Positions 1 to 10,829 of a stretch of 64,000 nt of DNA are shown here, one piece after another (positions within the stretch are counted from its first letter, which is position 1; each line of letters begins with the position of its first letter). The position numbers and the translations under genes are program-made. Below the pieces are notes generated by a model that made no database searches, was not told the DNA's origin, and saw only the letters and a list, made by a program, of their open reading frames with translations. Source of the stretch: Aurelia coerulea (Eukaryota; Cnidaria; Scyphozoa; Semaeostomeae; Ulmaridae). Where the stretch lies: contig CM076957.1 in assembly GCA_039566865.1 (NCBI GenBank), positions 10,549,896-10,613,895 on the forward strand. The letters are read 5' to 3'.

Positions 1-555
1 GAGGGCCCAAGAAAGCGCAGTTTCCAATTGAAATGGATGCCATACACATAACAAAAGATATTTATCTCATGTTATCGTTTGATAAGTAACATTTTGCCTC
101 TTTACTCGTTTAATGACACCATAGGCAATTTACAATTGAAATTTACAGTCTATTACAAGATAACTGGCAACACTATAGCATAGCCCCCTTCCCATACTTC
201 AATGCACTCCTGGCATTAATTCAAACCCTACCTCACACGCATCCAAAGTCAACGAAACCCCCTGGTGAGGTTTCTTTGTTTTATTTCACCTTCCACCCCG
301 TCTGTTCATTGAGAGAGAATCCCAGAATTCGAAACCAAATCTCGTGATCGGAAAAGGGCGATCTGTGGCCTATCTGACTGCAGTTAGAACTTTACCTCCG
401 GCTGGGAAGCAGAAGATATTATGATCGAAATTTTTTTGCAAATCTTCGCTTAGAGAGTTGGAGTAAAGTTTGAAATGTTTTAACTGCGGTTCTGGTAAAC
501 AGAAGCAGAGAAACAAGAGAAAATATAATTGCTGCAAGTAAACACGAAGTGAAAA
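1..555. other. Unassigned sequence at the window start
   Basis: No transposon end, LINE fragment or convincing exon was recognised here. An ATG at 556 in an ATGGCGGC context is followed 28 bases later by a GTAGGC donor-like site, so a short first exon on the plus strand is possible, but no compatible second exon was found. Confidence 0.4.
344..362 (+). repeat. 19-bp exact direct repeat, copy 1
   Basis: The word GTGATCGGAAAAGGGCGAT occurs here and again, unchanged and in the same direction, at 764-782. The flanks of the two copies differ. It is too short to assign to a family; it may be a shared regulatory word or a duplication scar. Confidence 0.7.
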
Positions 556-1564
556 ATGGCGGCTACTTACAATTCCATCACAGGTAGGCCTCTTTCATCT
601 TACCATATCGCTGGATAAATACGCCAGAAAAAAGTAAACTACGTCTCAACCTGAAGCTCATGGCGTCAGCAAAGTATTTTTTGCGCGATTTTTTAATTAT
701 AAGACCCATTCCTCTTGTAAACAAACATCCCGAGATTGTACACCAAAGCGCTCTCAGGAGCCAGTGATCGGAAAAGGGCGATGGGGCTCTAGAGAGGCTT
801 TGCCCTAAATGGTCAGGTTTCGCAACAAACTCGATTTGAAAATAAGGAAACGCCCTAAAACTGGGCAAATCACGATAGACATGTTCATTAACTCTTTCTG
901 AAAGCTAAACTTAAATATAACGACTAACTTCTTGTTTGTCTTGGTAAATTTTCAGTTCAAACGCAAGCTGGTCTGAACGGCCTAATCTTTGGCATGGCGT
1001 CTAATTTGGACGCACCCTTAATTCATAACGATGCCTTCGCAGTTACCTGGTTGAACTTGTCTCGTCGCAGCAAGCCTAAGCAGGATCATTAACTGTGAGT
1101 GCCGGGGGGAGGAATAAGGAGGTCTATGGGATATCTTTGAAAATGAAGTGAAGGGAGGAGGGGTTTGCAAGAAGCATGAATTGATATGGTTACATTTCAA
1201 ATTATTGATAGATAAAATGATGAAATTGACTACAACGGGAAGTTAGTTCGTGAATGAAATCTTACACAAATGAAATCAACAAGGCAGCAATTGACAAAAA
1301 ATTAAAGATGTATAATTTTACCATTATCTTGAGGATTATGACTTTAACCTTATGACTTCTAACAGTGTGGTTGACAGGGGGGTCAGCAAGGGAAGTCAGA
1401 ATCAACGGGCTGACCAATAGGGGCGCAGGTAGGCCAGTCTGACCACAACCGAAATAAAGCCCCCGGCTTTTACAATCAATGTAGATTTCTGAGATTTTTC
1501 TTCAAAAATAACCTTTGGAGGGTTGGAGTTGCCTGAAAACAAACTTTATCTGTACTTTATACAG

Positions 1565-1648
1565 AATCCTGAGGCAACGCGAAGAAAACAAATATTGGGC
1601 TTGGAAAACAACAAGGACATAAAATACTCTCACCTTTATCCATTTCAG
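1565..1648 (+). CDS. Candidate internal exon of an unrecognised host gene
   Basis: An 84-base stretch is bordered by a pyrimidine-rich acceptor ending TTTATACAG (1564) and a strong donor CAG/GTAAGT (1649). Only one frame is open: 28 codons, phase 0 at both ends, with a charged peptide containing RRKQILGLENNKDIKY. It does not resemble any LINE or transposase in the window. The family was not recognised, and no neighbouring exon could be joined with confidence. A chance ORF between splice-like words is the main alternative. Confidence 0.35.
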
Positions 1649-2862
1649 GTAAGTGTTTTAAAAACATCCTTCAGGACAAGGATAGGCGGTACAAAACGAA
1701 TACAACAAGACAACATCTCAGAACTGGCATCAGCGAATACTTTTAACGCACTTTCCTGCAAAATCCAGGCCCGAACTCCTTTTGAAACGAAGTTTTTGCA
1801 GCGCGGTCAGATATGATGAAAAACGTTAGCCTCTAGTTGTAACACTTTTCAGATAAATGAAATTGTCTAATTATAAGCAAAACACAGGCTTGTCTGCATA
1901 CCACCATGTGTTGTGTTTGACCATTGGCTAATGAACATATGTTGTTTCATAAATATGGCACTTTTAGGTTTTCTATAAATTGCAAATGAAATTCAAGATC
2001 AGAGTGCTACAACTTTCCCCGAGCTTTGGGAAATTTGTAACAGGTACTGGGGAAAGTTGCAAAAGAATATTAAATAAACAGAGAATAAAGTCTGTCTGCT
2101 AGTATAATCCAACTTTTTACATTTAATAAACTCAAAATCAGGGAAAATATAATCAAATCAACTCAAAATTAGATAAAATACATTTCATTCAGTATTATTT
2201 CATTATTTGCACACCAGTTCACCAGATGTCGTCTTAGCTGCTTTCGCTGATCTGAAAATCTTAAAAATCACCTGCTGAACTGAATGTATCAGTTTCACCA
2301 GAGTTCACTCTCAGTAAACTGTAATCTTATATCAAGCATATTGAATAATTGTTTTGTGACTCAATAGCTTTCAGAATTAACTTACTTATTTTTTGGTGGA
2401 ATTTTCTGTTTTGTTACAACTTGCCTCAGACCGACGAGGTTTGAAAATACACTGTTCTGGAAAAATGCATTTGAATATAGCATTTAAGCTTGATTTCAGG
2501 AGAAACAATACATATTTTACTCCAATACTGCGTGGGAATGAGGGATTCACACTAACAACGGAACACTACAGATCAAAAAGTTCTGAAATCTAAAAATTCA
2601 CTTTTAAGCTAAAAAATGGGGATAGCAGTGCTAAAAATAGCCGCCGCGCCAGCAAGAACAACAAGAGCCACTGTTTAAATTGAGGGTACTAACAAGACAT
2701 TCATTCACACAAAAGCTGGTGAGCACCACCTTAATCACAGCAGATAAAATACCCTCTGTTACATCTTGCCCCTGTTACTTCTAGCCCCGGTCTCCCCTGC
2801 AGCAACACTTTTTAAAGCTGTCTGGCAGGGCGAGCTTAATGAAAACCTTAACGGTGATTTAA
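1649..2862. other. No gene recognised
   Basis: AT-rich sequence without recognisable transposon ends or splice-bounded frames. The two short plus-strand frames at 1523-1816 and 2393-2593 have no coding features of their own; the first is the read-through of the candidate exon. Confidence 0.4.
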
Positions 2863-3235
2863 GGCCCATTTCCACTTCAATCGCAATTCGCAAAAGGAAT
2901 GCGATTTGCGAATTCCGAATCCCCAACGTATGCGAATTCAATACACACTTCAAACTTATTCGCACGAATTTCAATTGTTTATCCAGCCAATGAAATCTGT
3001 CTTCTTTTGATAGCGCGTGCCGCCTTTGTCTCTTTGTTCCGTAAGGTTGTTTTCTAATTGGCTGCCTGCAATCCGGGACAATGGTTCGCATGCGAACGTT
3101 CGCAAGAAATCAAACATTGCGAACAGGTCAGAATCGCATTGCGAACGCTCGCATGCGATTTGCGAACGTTCGCAAGCGAATTTCAAACAAAAGATCGCAT
3201 GCGATTTGCGAATTGCGAATGAAGTGGAAATGGAC
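2863..3235. mobile_element. Small TIR element (MITE) full of GCGAA words
   Basis: The ends form inverted repeats of about 32 bp: the left arm reads GGCCCATTTCCACTTCAATC and on into TCGCAATTCGCAAA, and the right arm is its near-perfect reverse complement (about 29 of 32). The interior holds many copies of TTCGCATGCGAT, TTTGCGAA and GAACGTTCGC on both strands, several palindromic. There is no coding capacity. A target duplication could not be fixed, so the superfamily is left open; Harbinger-like is possible. Confidence 0.65.
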
Positions 3236-3500
3236 ATAGTCAAGTCATAGTCAAGAACATAGTCAATCGGTTTTCCTTTCTGTTGCAATTTAATTTCCTT
3301 TTTTCGTTTGGACAGGAATAATTAAAATTAGGTTTTTTTAGGGAATTTATCTGACAATGTATTAAGTAGAATTTGGAGTTTATTGAGTAATTAATTTTTT
3401 CTTTTTCTTTTTGTTTTCTTTTCTGTTTTAACAGGGCACATTGTAAAGCAGTTTTTTTTCCGTATGAACTGAATGTTTTTACCCTGTATAAATAATTTAA

Positions 3501-3524
3501 AATGAAATGAAATGAAATGAAATG
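3501..3524 (+). repeat. (ATGAA)n tail of a LINE 3' end
   Basis: Four to five ATGAA units follow an AT-rich stretch. The same TTTAAAATGAAATGAAA pattern ends the LINE copy at 5598, so this is most likely the 3' tail of another copy of that family whose 3' untranslated region occupies about 3290-3500. Confidence 0.6.
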
Positions 3525-3934
3525 GACCTTTAGACTCTTTGAAGCAGTGGCTTGAAGAGTAATAAGCTGTCCTTGAATGTAATTAAAACGCAAGCAATGG
3601 TTAGAGGCTCTAGGCCTAATATAAAAAGATATCAGACCAATCAGCACCGACCCCGTATTTCGCAATTGGCGACTCGCATATTGATGTTGTAGATAATGCT
3701 AAATACTTGTGAGTACAACTTGATAAACATCTTGTATGGGATGAGCATACCAAGGCTTTACGTTCAAAGATATCTCGCTCTTTAGGCTTCCAAAAGTATG
3801 CTAAGAAATTTGTTCCAAAAATACCCTTAGTCAGATGTATAGAGGTATTGTTGAACCCCACTTCCGCTACTGTTGCTATGGAGACTCTTGCCTCTTAATG
3901 CTACAAAAGTGAAAAATCGTGCTGCGAAAGTAGC
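3525..3934 (+). pseudogene. LINE reverse transcriptase C-terminal relic, 5' piece
   Basis: Frameshifted plus-strand translation matches the thumb/C-terminal part of the LINE proteins at 43.0-44.5 and 53.8-55.8 kb: NKLSLNVIKTQAMV, then VVDNAKYL, LVWDEHTKALRSKISRSLGF and YAKKFVPK. It carries several stops and indels. The frame breaks at AAK-V (3934) where a TA-flanked transposon has inserted, and resumes at 5171. It is 5' truncated, as expected of a dead LINE copy. Confidence 0.8.
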
Positions 3935-3936
3935 TA

Positions 3937-5170
3937 GGGTGTCGGCGGTGGTAATCGGACGGCGGTGGTAATCGGGCACTTGCGAAAATATCTCAAAAAC
4001 CAACAGAAAAGTACGTTACAAATGAAATCTATCAAAGAGGGTATTTCTTGGTACTGAAAGCTAACATTATAGATACTAAACAACTTTACGAAAAGCCTTA
4101 ATGAATGTAAAACACGCTAAAGAAGTTGTTTTCGTTGTGCTTGGCAGTGTAGAAGTTGTCGTTGCGAATATCACACCCCAGATTCAAAACTCTGAATCCG
4201 TCCCAGAAAGACGCAAAAATCTTAAACAATCACTTTAATTGGATGTCTAGCATTTAAGTAACTCAAAGCATTATGCAAAAGACTTAAAGCAGTTTCAATG
4301 AAGGGAGGACAGCGGATGTCATATCGAATTGTCTTAAAAGTTAATGGCGGTGGTTTTCGGACACCAAGTGAATCAGTTGTTTGGGAGCATTAAAGGTCGG
4401 GTTTGAAATGTGATTGAATTTTGACATTTCATTCATAACCATCTATACATACCGGGTGTCCCAAAATGATGTATCATCGTTTGATTGCTTATATGTCCAT
4501 AACCGATGAACCGATTTTCAAAACTGTTAAAACCACAACCAACATCTTAACATCCAATTTAACGATTAGGCAATCAAATAAAACAAAGTTTTTGAAAATC
4601 CGTTAATTGGTTATGGACATACAAGCAATCAAGCAATAATACATCATTTTGGGACACCCGGTACATCAATCGAAAATAGTTGTGAGATAAAAAAAAAAAA
4701 CATTTTTCTAACGCATCTCTTATCTTTTAGATTGTTTTGTGCGTACCGAGAGCTCTCCAGAATTTCATTACGAGAACCGACATTTGAACTATTGTTGTCA
4801 CATTCAAGAATAGAAAAAAAAGACAAGAAAAATGAAGCAAAAGAGTTTATAGAGGCCTGTAGACGGAATACTTGCCAAGAATAAACAGAAAAATAATTTC
4901 CTTGGCACATTCTGCATTGTGAGCCCACTGTACAAAAACCACCGCCACTGTCCGAAAACCACCGCCACTGTCCAAAAACCACCGCCAAGATCAGTCTCAA
5001 AAACATCGTTGTCAAAGAAAAGCAGGCAAAGTAAAAAACCAAAACACTTCGGGAAAATATGTCCAAATACCTGTCCATTCACCTGCTACTTTTGGTTTTT
5101 GTTTTTAATTAAAGTTTCTTATGAAAATATTTAGTTTTCCTTAAGCGTCCGATTACCACCGCCGGCACCC
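3937..5170. mobile_element. TA-flanked TIR transposon, non-autonomous, 1.23 kb
   Basis: The 24-bp terminal inverted repeats start GGGTGTCGGCGGTGGTAATC and differ at one position. TA is duplicated at 3935-3936 and 5171-5172. Removing the element plus one TA restores the interrupted LINE frame (VASNTSFNVPAANLITEL), so the borders are certain. The TIR core GGCGGTGGT(AA/TT)TCGGAC is repeated inside: twice at the left end, once near 4344, three times inverted at 4935-4993 and once at the right end, like an array of transposase-binding sites. No transposase frame is present. TA target and TIR style fit Tc1/mariner. Confidence 0.85.
4452..4661. mobile_element. 210-bp mariner-like MITE nested in the previous element
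   Basis: The ends CCGGGTGTCCCAAAATGAT and the reverse complement extend into a nearly full-length palindrome (about 60 bp visible on each side, including TTATGTCCATAACCGATG). It is flanked by TA at 4450-4451 and 4662-4663. The CCGGGTGTCCCA end is shared with the longer elements at 22.9 and 25.8 kb and with solo ends near 6.4 and 30.5 kb. Confidence 0.85.
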
Positions 5171-5172
5171 TA

Positions 5173-5598
5173 GCAACACCAGCTTTAATGTACCAGCAGC
5201 AAACTTGATTACAGAGCTCAAATGGCCGACATAAGTGGTCTCGCGCGCACTTACCTTTCAACTCCATTCATGAGGAACTCGTCTCGAGAGATTCTAAATT
5301 TGAGAAATTCTGAAACTGACTTGCTTGCTCAACGAGAATCGGCAAAAATGCATTTTCGTTCCGTGGATCAACAGTTTGGAATAAATTAGAAACTGAGGTC
5401 AAGCTAGTCCCCTCTTAGTCTACTTTTAAACGAAGATTGCGCTGCGAATAGCTTTAAATTTTCTAATTAATTCTTGTTTAATATTGTAAATATTTCTTTT
5501 TTTATCTATTGCAACACTGTAATTAGGTTTTTACCACGGCCCCCTGAAAAGCAGTCATTCTTGGCTGATGGGGCCACCGAGCATAAAGAATTTAAAAT
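5173..5598 (+). pseudogene. LINE C-terminal relic, 3' piece with 3' UTR and tail
   Basis: This continues the relic that stops at 3934: NTSFNVPAANLITELKWPT joins it in frame. Later residues match the LINE C-terminus only through frameshifts. The 3' untranslated region contains the family hairpin (5535-5580) and ends in TTTAAAATGAAATGAAAAC near 5598. Confidence 0.75.
5535..5580 (+). other. Conserved LINE 3' UTR stem-loop (second family)
   Basis: The arms CACGGCCCC and GGGGCCACCG enclose an inner stem CAG/CTG. The same three-helix layout with changed but still pairing bases recurs at 42912-42957, 56006-56048 and 61550-61596, always just upstream of the 3' tail. Its likely role is recognition of the template RNA by the LINE reverse transcriptase. 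Confidence 0.7.
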
Positions 5599-6686
5599 GA
5601 AATGAAAACAAAAGAAATATTGACCAGCCTTTTCTTGTAGCCTGAAAGCATCTTTTTACCCGATCTGATAGCTCTGTACCCTCTCTACATGACTAAATGT
5701 TTATATGGTATCCTAAACTTGGTTCTTGCATCTAACGTAGGATTTCATTGATACAAGGTCAAAATTTGGAGTGCATCTGAAACCAGAGGTTATGGGAAAG
5801 GGTCTTGTTTTGACATCACACAGACATTTTTTAGCCATGTTTTGACATCACACAGACATTTTGCAAAAAAATTTCAACTTTGAACTTTAATTTTTACTTT
5901 TCAAAAGAATTATACTTTGAATTACTTCAATTATTCTTGAAATGACTTGTCTTTTGCAGAATCGGTCCTTGCATTGCATTCCACCACATGTGTTTTTGTA
6001 TCAAAGACGAGAAAAAGGAGCACATGCACGCTTATTTTGGAGATGTGGCACGACTTTATCATTCTTACCACAATTTTATTATATTTGTTTCATCAGGACC
6101 AAGCCCGTGCGCCTTTTATTCTTTTCAAAAGCAAAAAACTGAAAACTGAAGTTTACAGGTGCTTTGGAAAATATCCATGATACAAATCATGGCTAGGCCC
6201 TTTTTCAAAACCTTTGGGTGCACTGTAAATTTTGACTTTGCAAACTTGTATCTCCGGTGTTTGGTGTACGATGTTTAAAAGCAAGGTATGCCCACCTAAG
6301 TTCAAATTGACACATTTAGCTGTGAACTCGGGAAGTAATTATATCTTATCGTTTTGTTCCTATTTCCAATCAAAAGGGGGTATTTTTTTCTGAGACACCC
6401 GGTAGAGTGTGACTCAACAAAAAGTCCCAAGTTTCAAAAATAACCGGAGAACAGGTTCTTGCACTTTAATCATAAAAATTGATTTTTTCTAACAGGTAAA
6501 AGATTGCAGTACTCTCTATACTTTTTGGCTCTTTTCAAAATAATAGTCGCTGGGTAAATTCGAGAGTTAAGAACAATCAAATTTGAAAATCACAAAGAAA
6601 TACTAAAATGATTCAATCTTCCAGCTGTTAGAAATATTGATTTTGATTATTATCGCGGATATTTGCATCGATAATTTTCAAACAGG
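5599..6686. other. No gene recognised; tandem duplication and a solo mariner-like end
   Basis: Contains a 24-bp direct duplication (GTTTTGACATCACACAGACA and on) at 5807-5830 and 5839-5862, and at about 6391-6404 a right-hand terminus GAGACACCCGG followed by TA without a visible left partner. The short ORFs here show no family features. Confidence 0.5.
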
Positions 6687-6721
<35 letters not shown>

Positions 6722-6722
6722 C
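6687..6722 (+). repeat. (TTA)n microsatellite
   Basis: Eleven to twelve uninterrupted TTA units. They lie just beyond the 3' end of the minus-strand LINE relic that follows, so they may derive from that element's 3' tail. Confidence 0.95.
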
Positions 6723-6892
6723 AATTTATTTTACGTTGGCAACTTACATAACTACAAAAGCGAATTCAAGCCAACAAATTAAATACAGAAATATATATAT
6801 ACAAGTAAAACTAGTCAATAAAATTACAAAGTTCAGATCAAATTACAATGTTCAAATCAAATTACAAAGCTCATATTAAAAAATGTGTAAAA

Positions 6893-7640
6893 TTATAGAA
6901 AGCCGAGTTGAGGAATGTACTGCCTGCAAAGTCTGCAGTCGCAGCCTTCATTGGTCCAATGTTTGATTTTATTCTTAAATTGATGCCCAGAATTTGAATC
7001 CTTAATTTCCCGTGGAAGAGAGTGCCAAATACGCAGCCCTCTGTATCGGATTGTTTCAGTACCATGATTAACTGTATGTACCATAGGTAGTAAGAATGTA
7101 TTGGTATTTCTCAAATTATATGTGAGAGTTCTTTGCAGTAAAATTTCGTCCATAAAACTGGGGTTTAAATTATTAGTAGTTTTGAAAATTTCAGTCATTA
7201 GCAATTGTACATTTTTCTGATGTATTGTTACAGATCTATTTTTTTCTAATGAGGTTTCAAAGCTGGAAGTATAGTCTTTATACGCAATTCGTAAGGCTCT
7301 CTCGTGCAGCCTATTGATTTTGTTATTCATCTTTCTGCTATGGAACATCCATACCAAAGGACAGTATTGGAACTGGCTAGTTACAAATGCTCTCATCAAA
7401 AGTTTTAATTTATCAGTTCCTAGATATGCGGACATGCGTGACAAAGCAAATAGTTTGTTACCAGCCTTTTTACAAATATTGCTTACATGCTTTCAAAACT
7501 GAGATTTGCATCAATCAAAACCCCTAAAAGTTTTTCCTCTGAAAGGAAGACTACTTCTCGAGTTCCCTGCCATAAAAAATCAATATCTGCAGTTTGAAAT
7601 TTTACATTGAGCTGAAAATTGGGGTCTGGCAAAAAATATC
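6893..7640 (-). pseudogene. LINE reverse transcriptase C-terminal relic (third family)
   Basis: An open minus-strand frame of 183 codons (7444 to 6893) encodes a LINE C-terminal region: FQYCPLVWMFHSRKMNNKIN, RALRIAYKDY, LRNTNTFLLP, YRGLRIWHSLPREIKDS and a final cysteine cluster CDCRLCRQYIPQLGFL. Upstream of it, after one frameshift and one stop, the same strand reads EEKLLGVLIDANLSF and CKKAGNKLFALS, extending the homology to about 7640. The palm with YADD is missing, so the copy is 5' truncated and dead. Related 3' fragments lie at 39.0, 40.4 and 63.4 kb. Confidence 0.85.
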
Positions 7641-7712
7641 AAAGAAAAACTACTTTCATTTTGTTGGGCTTGTGAATAGAAAAGGTAAGTCTTTATTCAT
7701 TTCTGTTTAGCA

Positions 7713-7907
7713 ATGGCAGCTTTAAAGATGTTCAATTTTCAAAAAACAAATATGTCGTGTCCTGAACAACATTTCATATTATTTGGGGAATACAAAAAGG
7801 AAGAAGCAATACTTAAGGTTAAGCAATGGAGAGGTGATATGGACCACTGCGTTGAAGACTGCAGTGAAACGTATCCCTCTGGGTACTTTATCACCACCAG
7901 GCGCTGA
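7713..7907 (+). CDS. Small ORF of 64 codons, unrecognised
   Basis: ATG in the context AGCAATGGC opens a 64-residue frame with peptides GEYKKEEAILKVKQWRGDMD and ETYPSGYFITTRR. Composition is protein-like and two cysteine pairs are present, but no family was recognised and no promoter or polyadenylation signal is evident. It lies between a LINE relic and a minus-strand exon. It may be a short gene, a retro-fragment or chance. Confidence 0.2.
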   Translation: MAALKMFNFQKTNMSCPEQHFILFGEYKKEEAILKVKQWRGDMDHCVEDCSETYPSGYFITTRR

Positions 7908-7945
7908 AAAGTTTTCCAATCTACGCCAAAGTTCTAATTACTTAC

Positions 7946-8025
7946 GTTGAATGTTTTTCCCTGCAAGTGACCGTGCCTTCACCTTCTCTAGAAAGGTATC
8001 AAAGTCTTCAACGTCCAGTTCTGGA
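7946..8025 (-). CDS. Candidate host exon, same minus-strand gene as 12.4 and 13.5 kb
   Basis: An 80-base exon candidate with acceptor CTTTTATCTTGCAG and donor GTAAGTAATT. The only open frame gives 26 residues including DVEDFDTFLEKVKARSLAG. It starts by completing a codon begun by two bases and ends one base into a codon. The incoming phase fits the exit phase of the exon at 12441-12586, where GA+T would encode D. Family not recognised. The intron between them holds a LINE and the Mutator-like element. Confidence 0.5.
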
Positions 8026-8127
8026 CTGCAAGATAAAAGTTAAAGATTAATTGAGTTATTAAACATCTGAGATCGATATCGATTGGCGAGTCTGAAAGTA
8101 ACGATATCAAAAAATGTTTTAGTCTAA

Positions 8128-9032
8128 GGGTTGAATGTGCCAGGAATTTGCTCATAGGTTTTTTAAACATAAACAGTCTTCGAAATAAAATCACTGATCT
8201 CAGAATGATCGCTGAGAAATGTTTGCCGGATATATTACTCATAGAAGAAATAAATTAAACTCGGATTTTGAAACTGAATTGTTTCTCATTAACAATTACA
8301 AAAGTCCAATACGCCTGGATAGGTCTGAATTTGGAGGAGGTCTCATGCAATACTCAAGAAATGGCATTATTTGCAACAGGGTGCCCACTTTTGAAGTCCC
8401 TTCTCTTGAGCTATTGTGTTCTGAACTAGTAGTTGCAAAAAAAAATGGATAATGTATAGTATTTATCGTCCCCCCAATGTAAATATAGAAACATTTTTCT
8501 CAGATCTGTCCACTTCTTTAAATCGTGCATTGGATCGGTACGATAACATTATTTTAATGAGCGATATCAATATTGACACTCTGAATAAAACAGATCCAGG
8601 TTTTGACAAATTGACTTCTTTTTGTGATTTGTTCCGTCTGTCCAATTTAGTGACGTCGAAAACTTGTTTTACAAAGAACCATAGCTAATCTATTGACGTT
8701 ATTCTAACAAATAGACCCAGGTCATTCCAGAAGACAGCCGTTTTTTGAAACAAGTCTAAGTGACTATCATGGTCTTGTAGCTACCACTATGAAATCAACT
8801 GTTCCTAGGCTAAAACCGAAACAAATAAAATATCGCAGCTACAAAAAGTTTGTCCCTGAAAATTTCTTAAATGATGTAAGCCAATTTGAATGCATCGAGA
8901 CTAACCCAGATAAATCCTACGATCATCTGAGCAATTCTTTCCGAAATATAGTGGACAAACACGCTCCTATCAAAACGAAGTTTCTAAGGGGAAATAATGC
9001 ACCCTTTATGAACCCAGAGCGCGGACTCGATT
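8128..9032 (+). pseudogene. LINE APE-type endonuclease domain relic (fourth family)
   Basis: Plus-strand translation in three frames reads as an apurinic-type LINE endonuclease: FLNINSLRNKITDLR, PDILLIEE, RLDRSEFGGGLMQYSRNGI, SIYRPPNVNIETFFSDL, IILMSDINIDTL and a terminal LSDYHGLV with the family's catalytic-histidine motif (usually SDH). Frames change near 8230 and 8450 and there are stops at 8686 and in between. The endonuclease nicks the target for reverse transcription in live elements. The copy jumps directly to the RT C-terminus at 9110, so the palm has been lost. Confidence 0.85.
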
Positions 9033-9104
9033 AGGTCTTCTCTACTTCTGTGATCCCAGCGCTTGGCGCTAAAAACCGCAACTTCACTTTCACCTTCACC
9101 TTCA

Positions 9105-9170
9105 CATATCAAACCTTTGCAAAAAAAGCCACGGCACAACTAAACGTTCTTAAGCGACTTAAGTCATTTC
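9105..9170 (+). pseudogene. Isolated LINE RT C-terminal fragment
   Basis: FAKKATAQLNVLKRLKSF matches LCRKAATQLNVLKRLRSY of the copy at 42.8 kb. It is separated from the endonuclease part by about 70 bases of TTCACC-rich filler and is followed by short AAAGTC repeats (9164-9190). Confidence 0.75.
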
Positions 9171-9190
9171 AAAGTCAAAGTCAAAGTCTG

Positions 9191-10829
9191 TCTCAAATTA
9201 TATATGAGGTGAGATTTGTGATAGCGCAAAATTATCCATAACGGCGGCGGGCATCTTGCCTGTTGTTATCGCGGAAAATTTTTCACACGATGTCTAATTT
9301 GAGACAGAATGTAGTTTGTTTTTTGCTTTCCCATGTATTGTTGTCTTGTTTTTCCTTGAATATTCATATATATGTATGTTAGCAAGGTGCAGAAATGTTT
9401 TGACCGCTGTACATAGAGCACTCTGCGCCTTCGGGTTGTTTTGGAAATCAGAGAGGCCAGAATTTCGCCGGCGCCCTGTCTTGACCGAATCTATTGTGAT
9501 TCAGGCCCCATGATACGCGGCCTGGAAAAAAGCGCCCGCAGATAGTGATCACGAGGTAAACAGCAATGGCGGAAAAAAATTGGGAAGTGATCATCTAAAA
9601 ATAAGTATGGAAAATACGACATCAAAAATCACTGCAAGGAGACAAATACTTGCTCAAAATCATGGAAATATGAAAACAGAAATTGCAAAAAAACTGGTCG
9701 CTGCCGCAAAACCATCATTTCAGGAAATATTCTACAGGATACAAACTTCATTTCAAGACAGGTCAGTATTCTCGGAAAATTTGCCTTGACCATATTTTTT
9801 TATTCAAAGTCAGGGTATTTGAAAAATCAGAAAATCTTGGCTCTTGGCTTGCGTTCAGAACAAGCTCGTGGTAGGAAGAGAAAAAGTGCAAATTACCACT
9901 TGATGTTTTTATCTGGTGTTCCTTATGGCCTAATATTTCACAAATTCTAATGGAAAAAGCAACGCGATCGCCAGAAAGAGTAGGAAAAAAAAGTTTCAAC
10001 ACCACCAGATTTTGCTGAGAGAAGTGCCCGTTTTATGCACTAAAATTTGAACGAAAATTTCGCAAAATCTAGTCGCTGCCGCAAAACCAAAATATCCTGA
10101 CTTTGAAGAGTGCTCATCAAACTGCTTGTTCATGGTTTCCGTTCATCCCGGAAAATTTGCAAAGAAGAGTTATTTAATTTTGTTGGTGCAGGTGTCTCTG
10201 TATCCAAACAAGTGCCTGAAAACAACATTGGGCCTAGCCAAAACAACATTGTTGTTGTTGTTTTGTTTTACTTTCAATCAACATGATATGGTCATCCAGA
10301 ACCTTGAGACTTCTTTGCCTAGCAGTTTTCTTGTATTTGGTAGCTCACATATGAATGAAAAATGCACAACTTTGAAATCTGGGAAATTTAATTAAACATT
10401 TGGTTATTGAATGCAATTGGCAACAAATTCATTACAAACTAAGGGTACAATATGATTGCATCTAAGTTTTCACTTTCAGTTTGTTGTTTTTGAAGAAAAA
10501 TGGATATTTTAGTTGCAGGTTTCTTGTGATTTTAAAGCCTGTTATCCATCTCCAACATAAACATGAATCAAGCTCTTTCTAACTTGTTACTTATTGGCTA
10601 ATTTTACCATGTCGTCTTGTGCTATTTTCATTGCTGAATTAACCAAGTCCCCTTTCTTCCCTCTAGACATCACTTTTGGCATTTATCAATCATCTGAGGC
10701 TGTGAAACAAGACTGTTGCAGTATTTGAGGATCTTCGTCAGGCCAGATATGGGCAGATATCTTATCTTACAATTACAATTCATTTTCACCTTTCTCAAAT
10801 ATGAACCATAATACAATTTAATTCAAGCA
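9191..10829. other. No gene recognised
   Basis: Intronic-looking AT-rich sequence. The only local structure noted is a (GTT)n run at about 10243-10262 with a matching AACAAC run upstream. Short ORFs on both strands lack family features. Confidence 0.4.

Noticed and set aside
578..868. 96-codon minus-strand ORF as a gene
   Set aside because: No start context, no homology, and a stop lies just before the nearest donor-like site; kept as unassigned.
955..1096. Possible second exon after the ATG at 556 (acceptor TTTTCAG, donor GTGAGT)
   Set aside because: The joined frame hits TAA four bases before the donor, and the other two frames stop early.
4644..5082. 144- and 92-codon minus-strand frames
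   Set aside because: They lie in the non-coding interior of the TA-flanked transposon and reflect its repeated TIR motif, not a protein.
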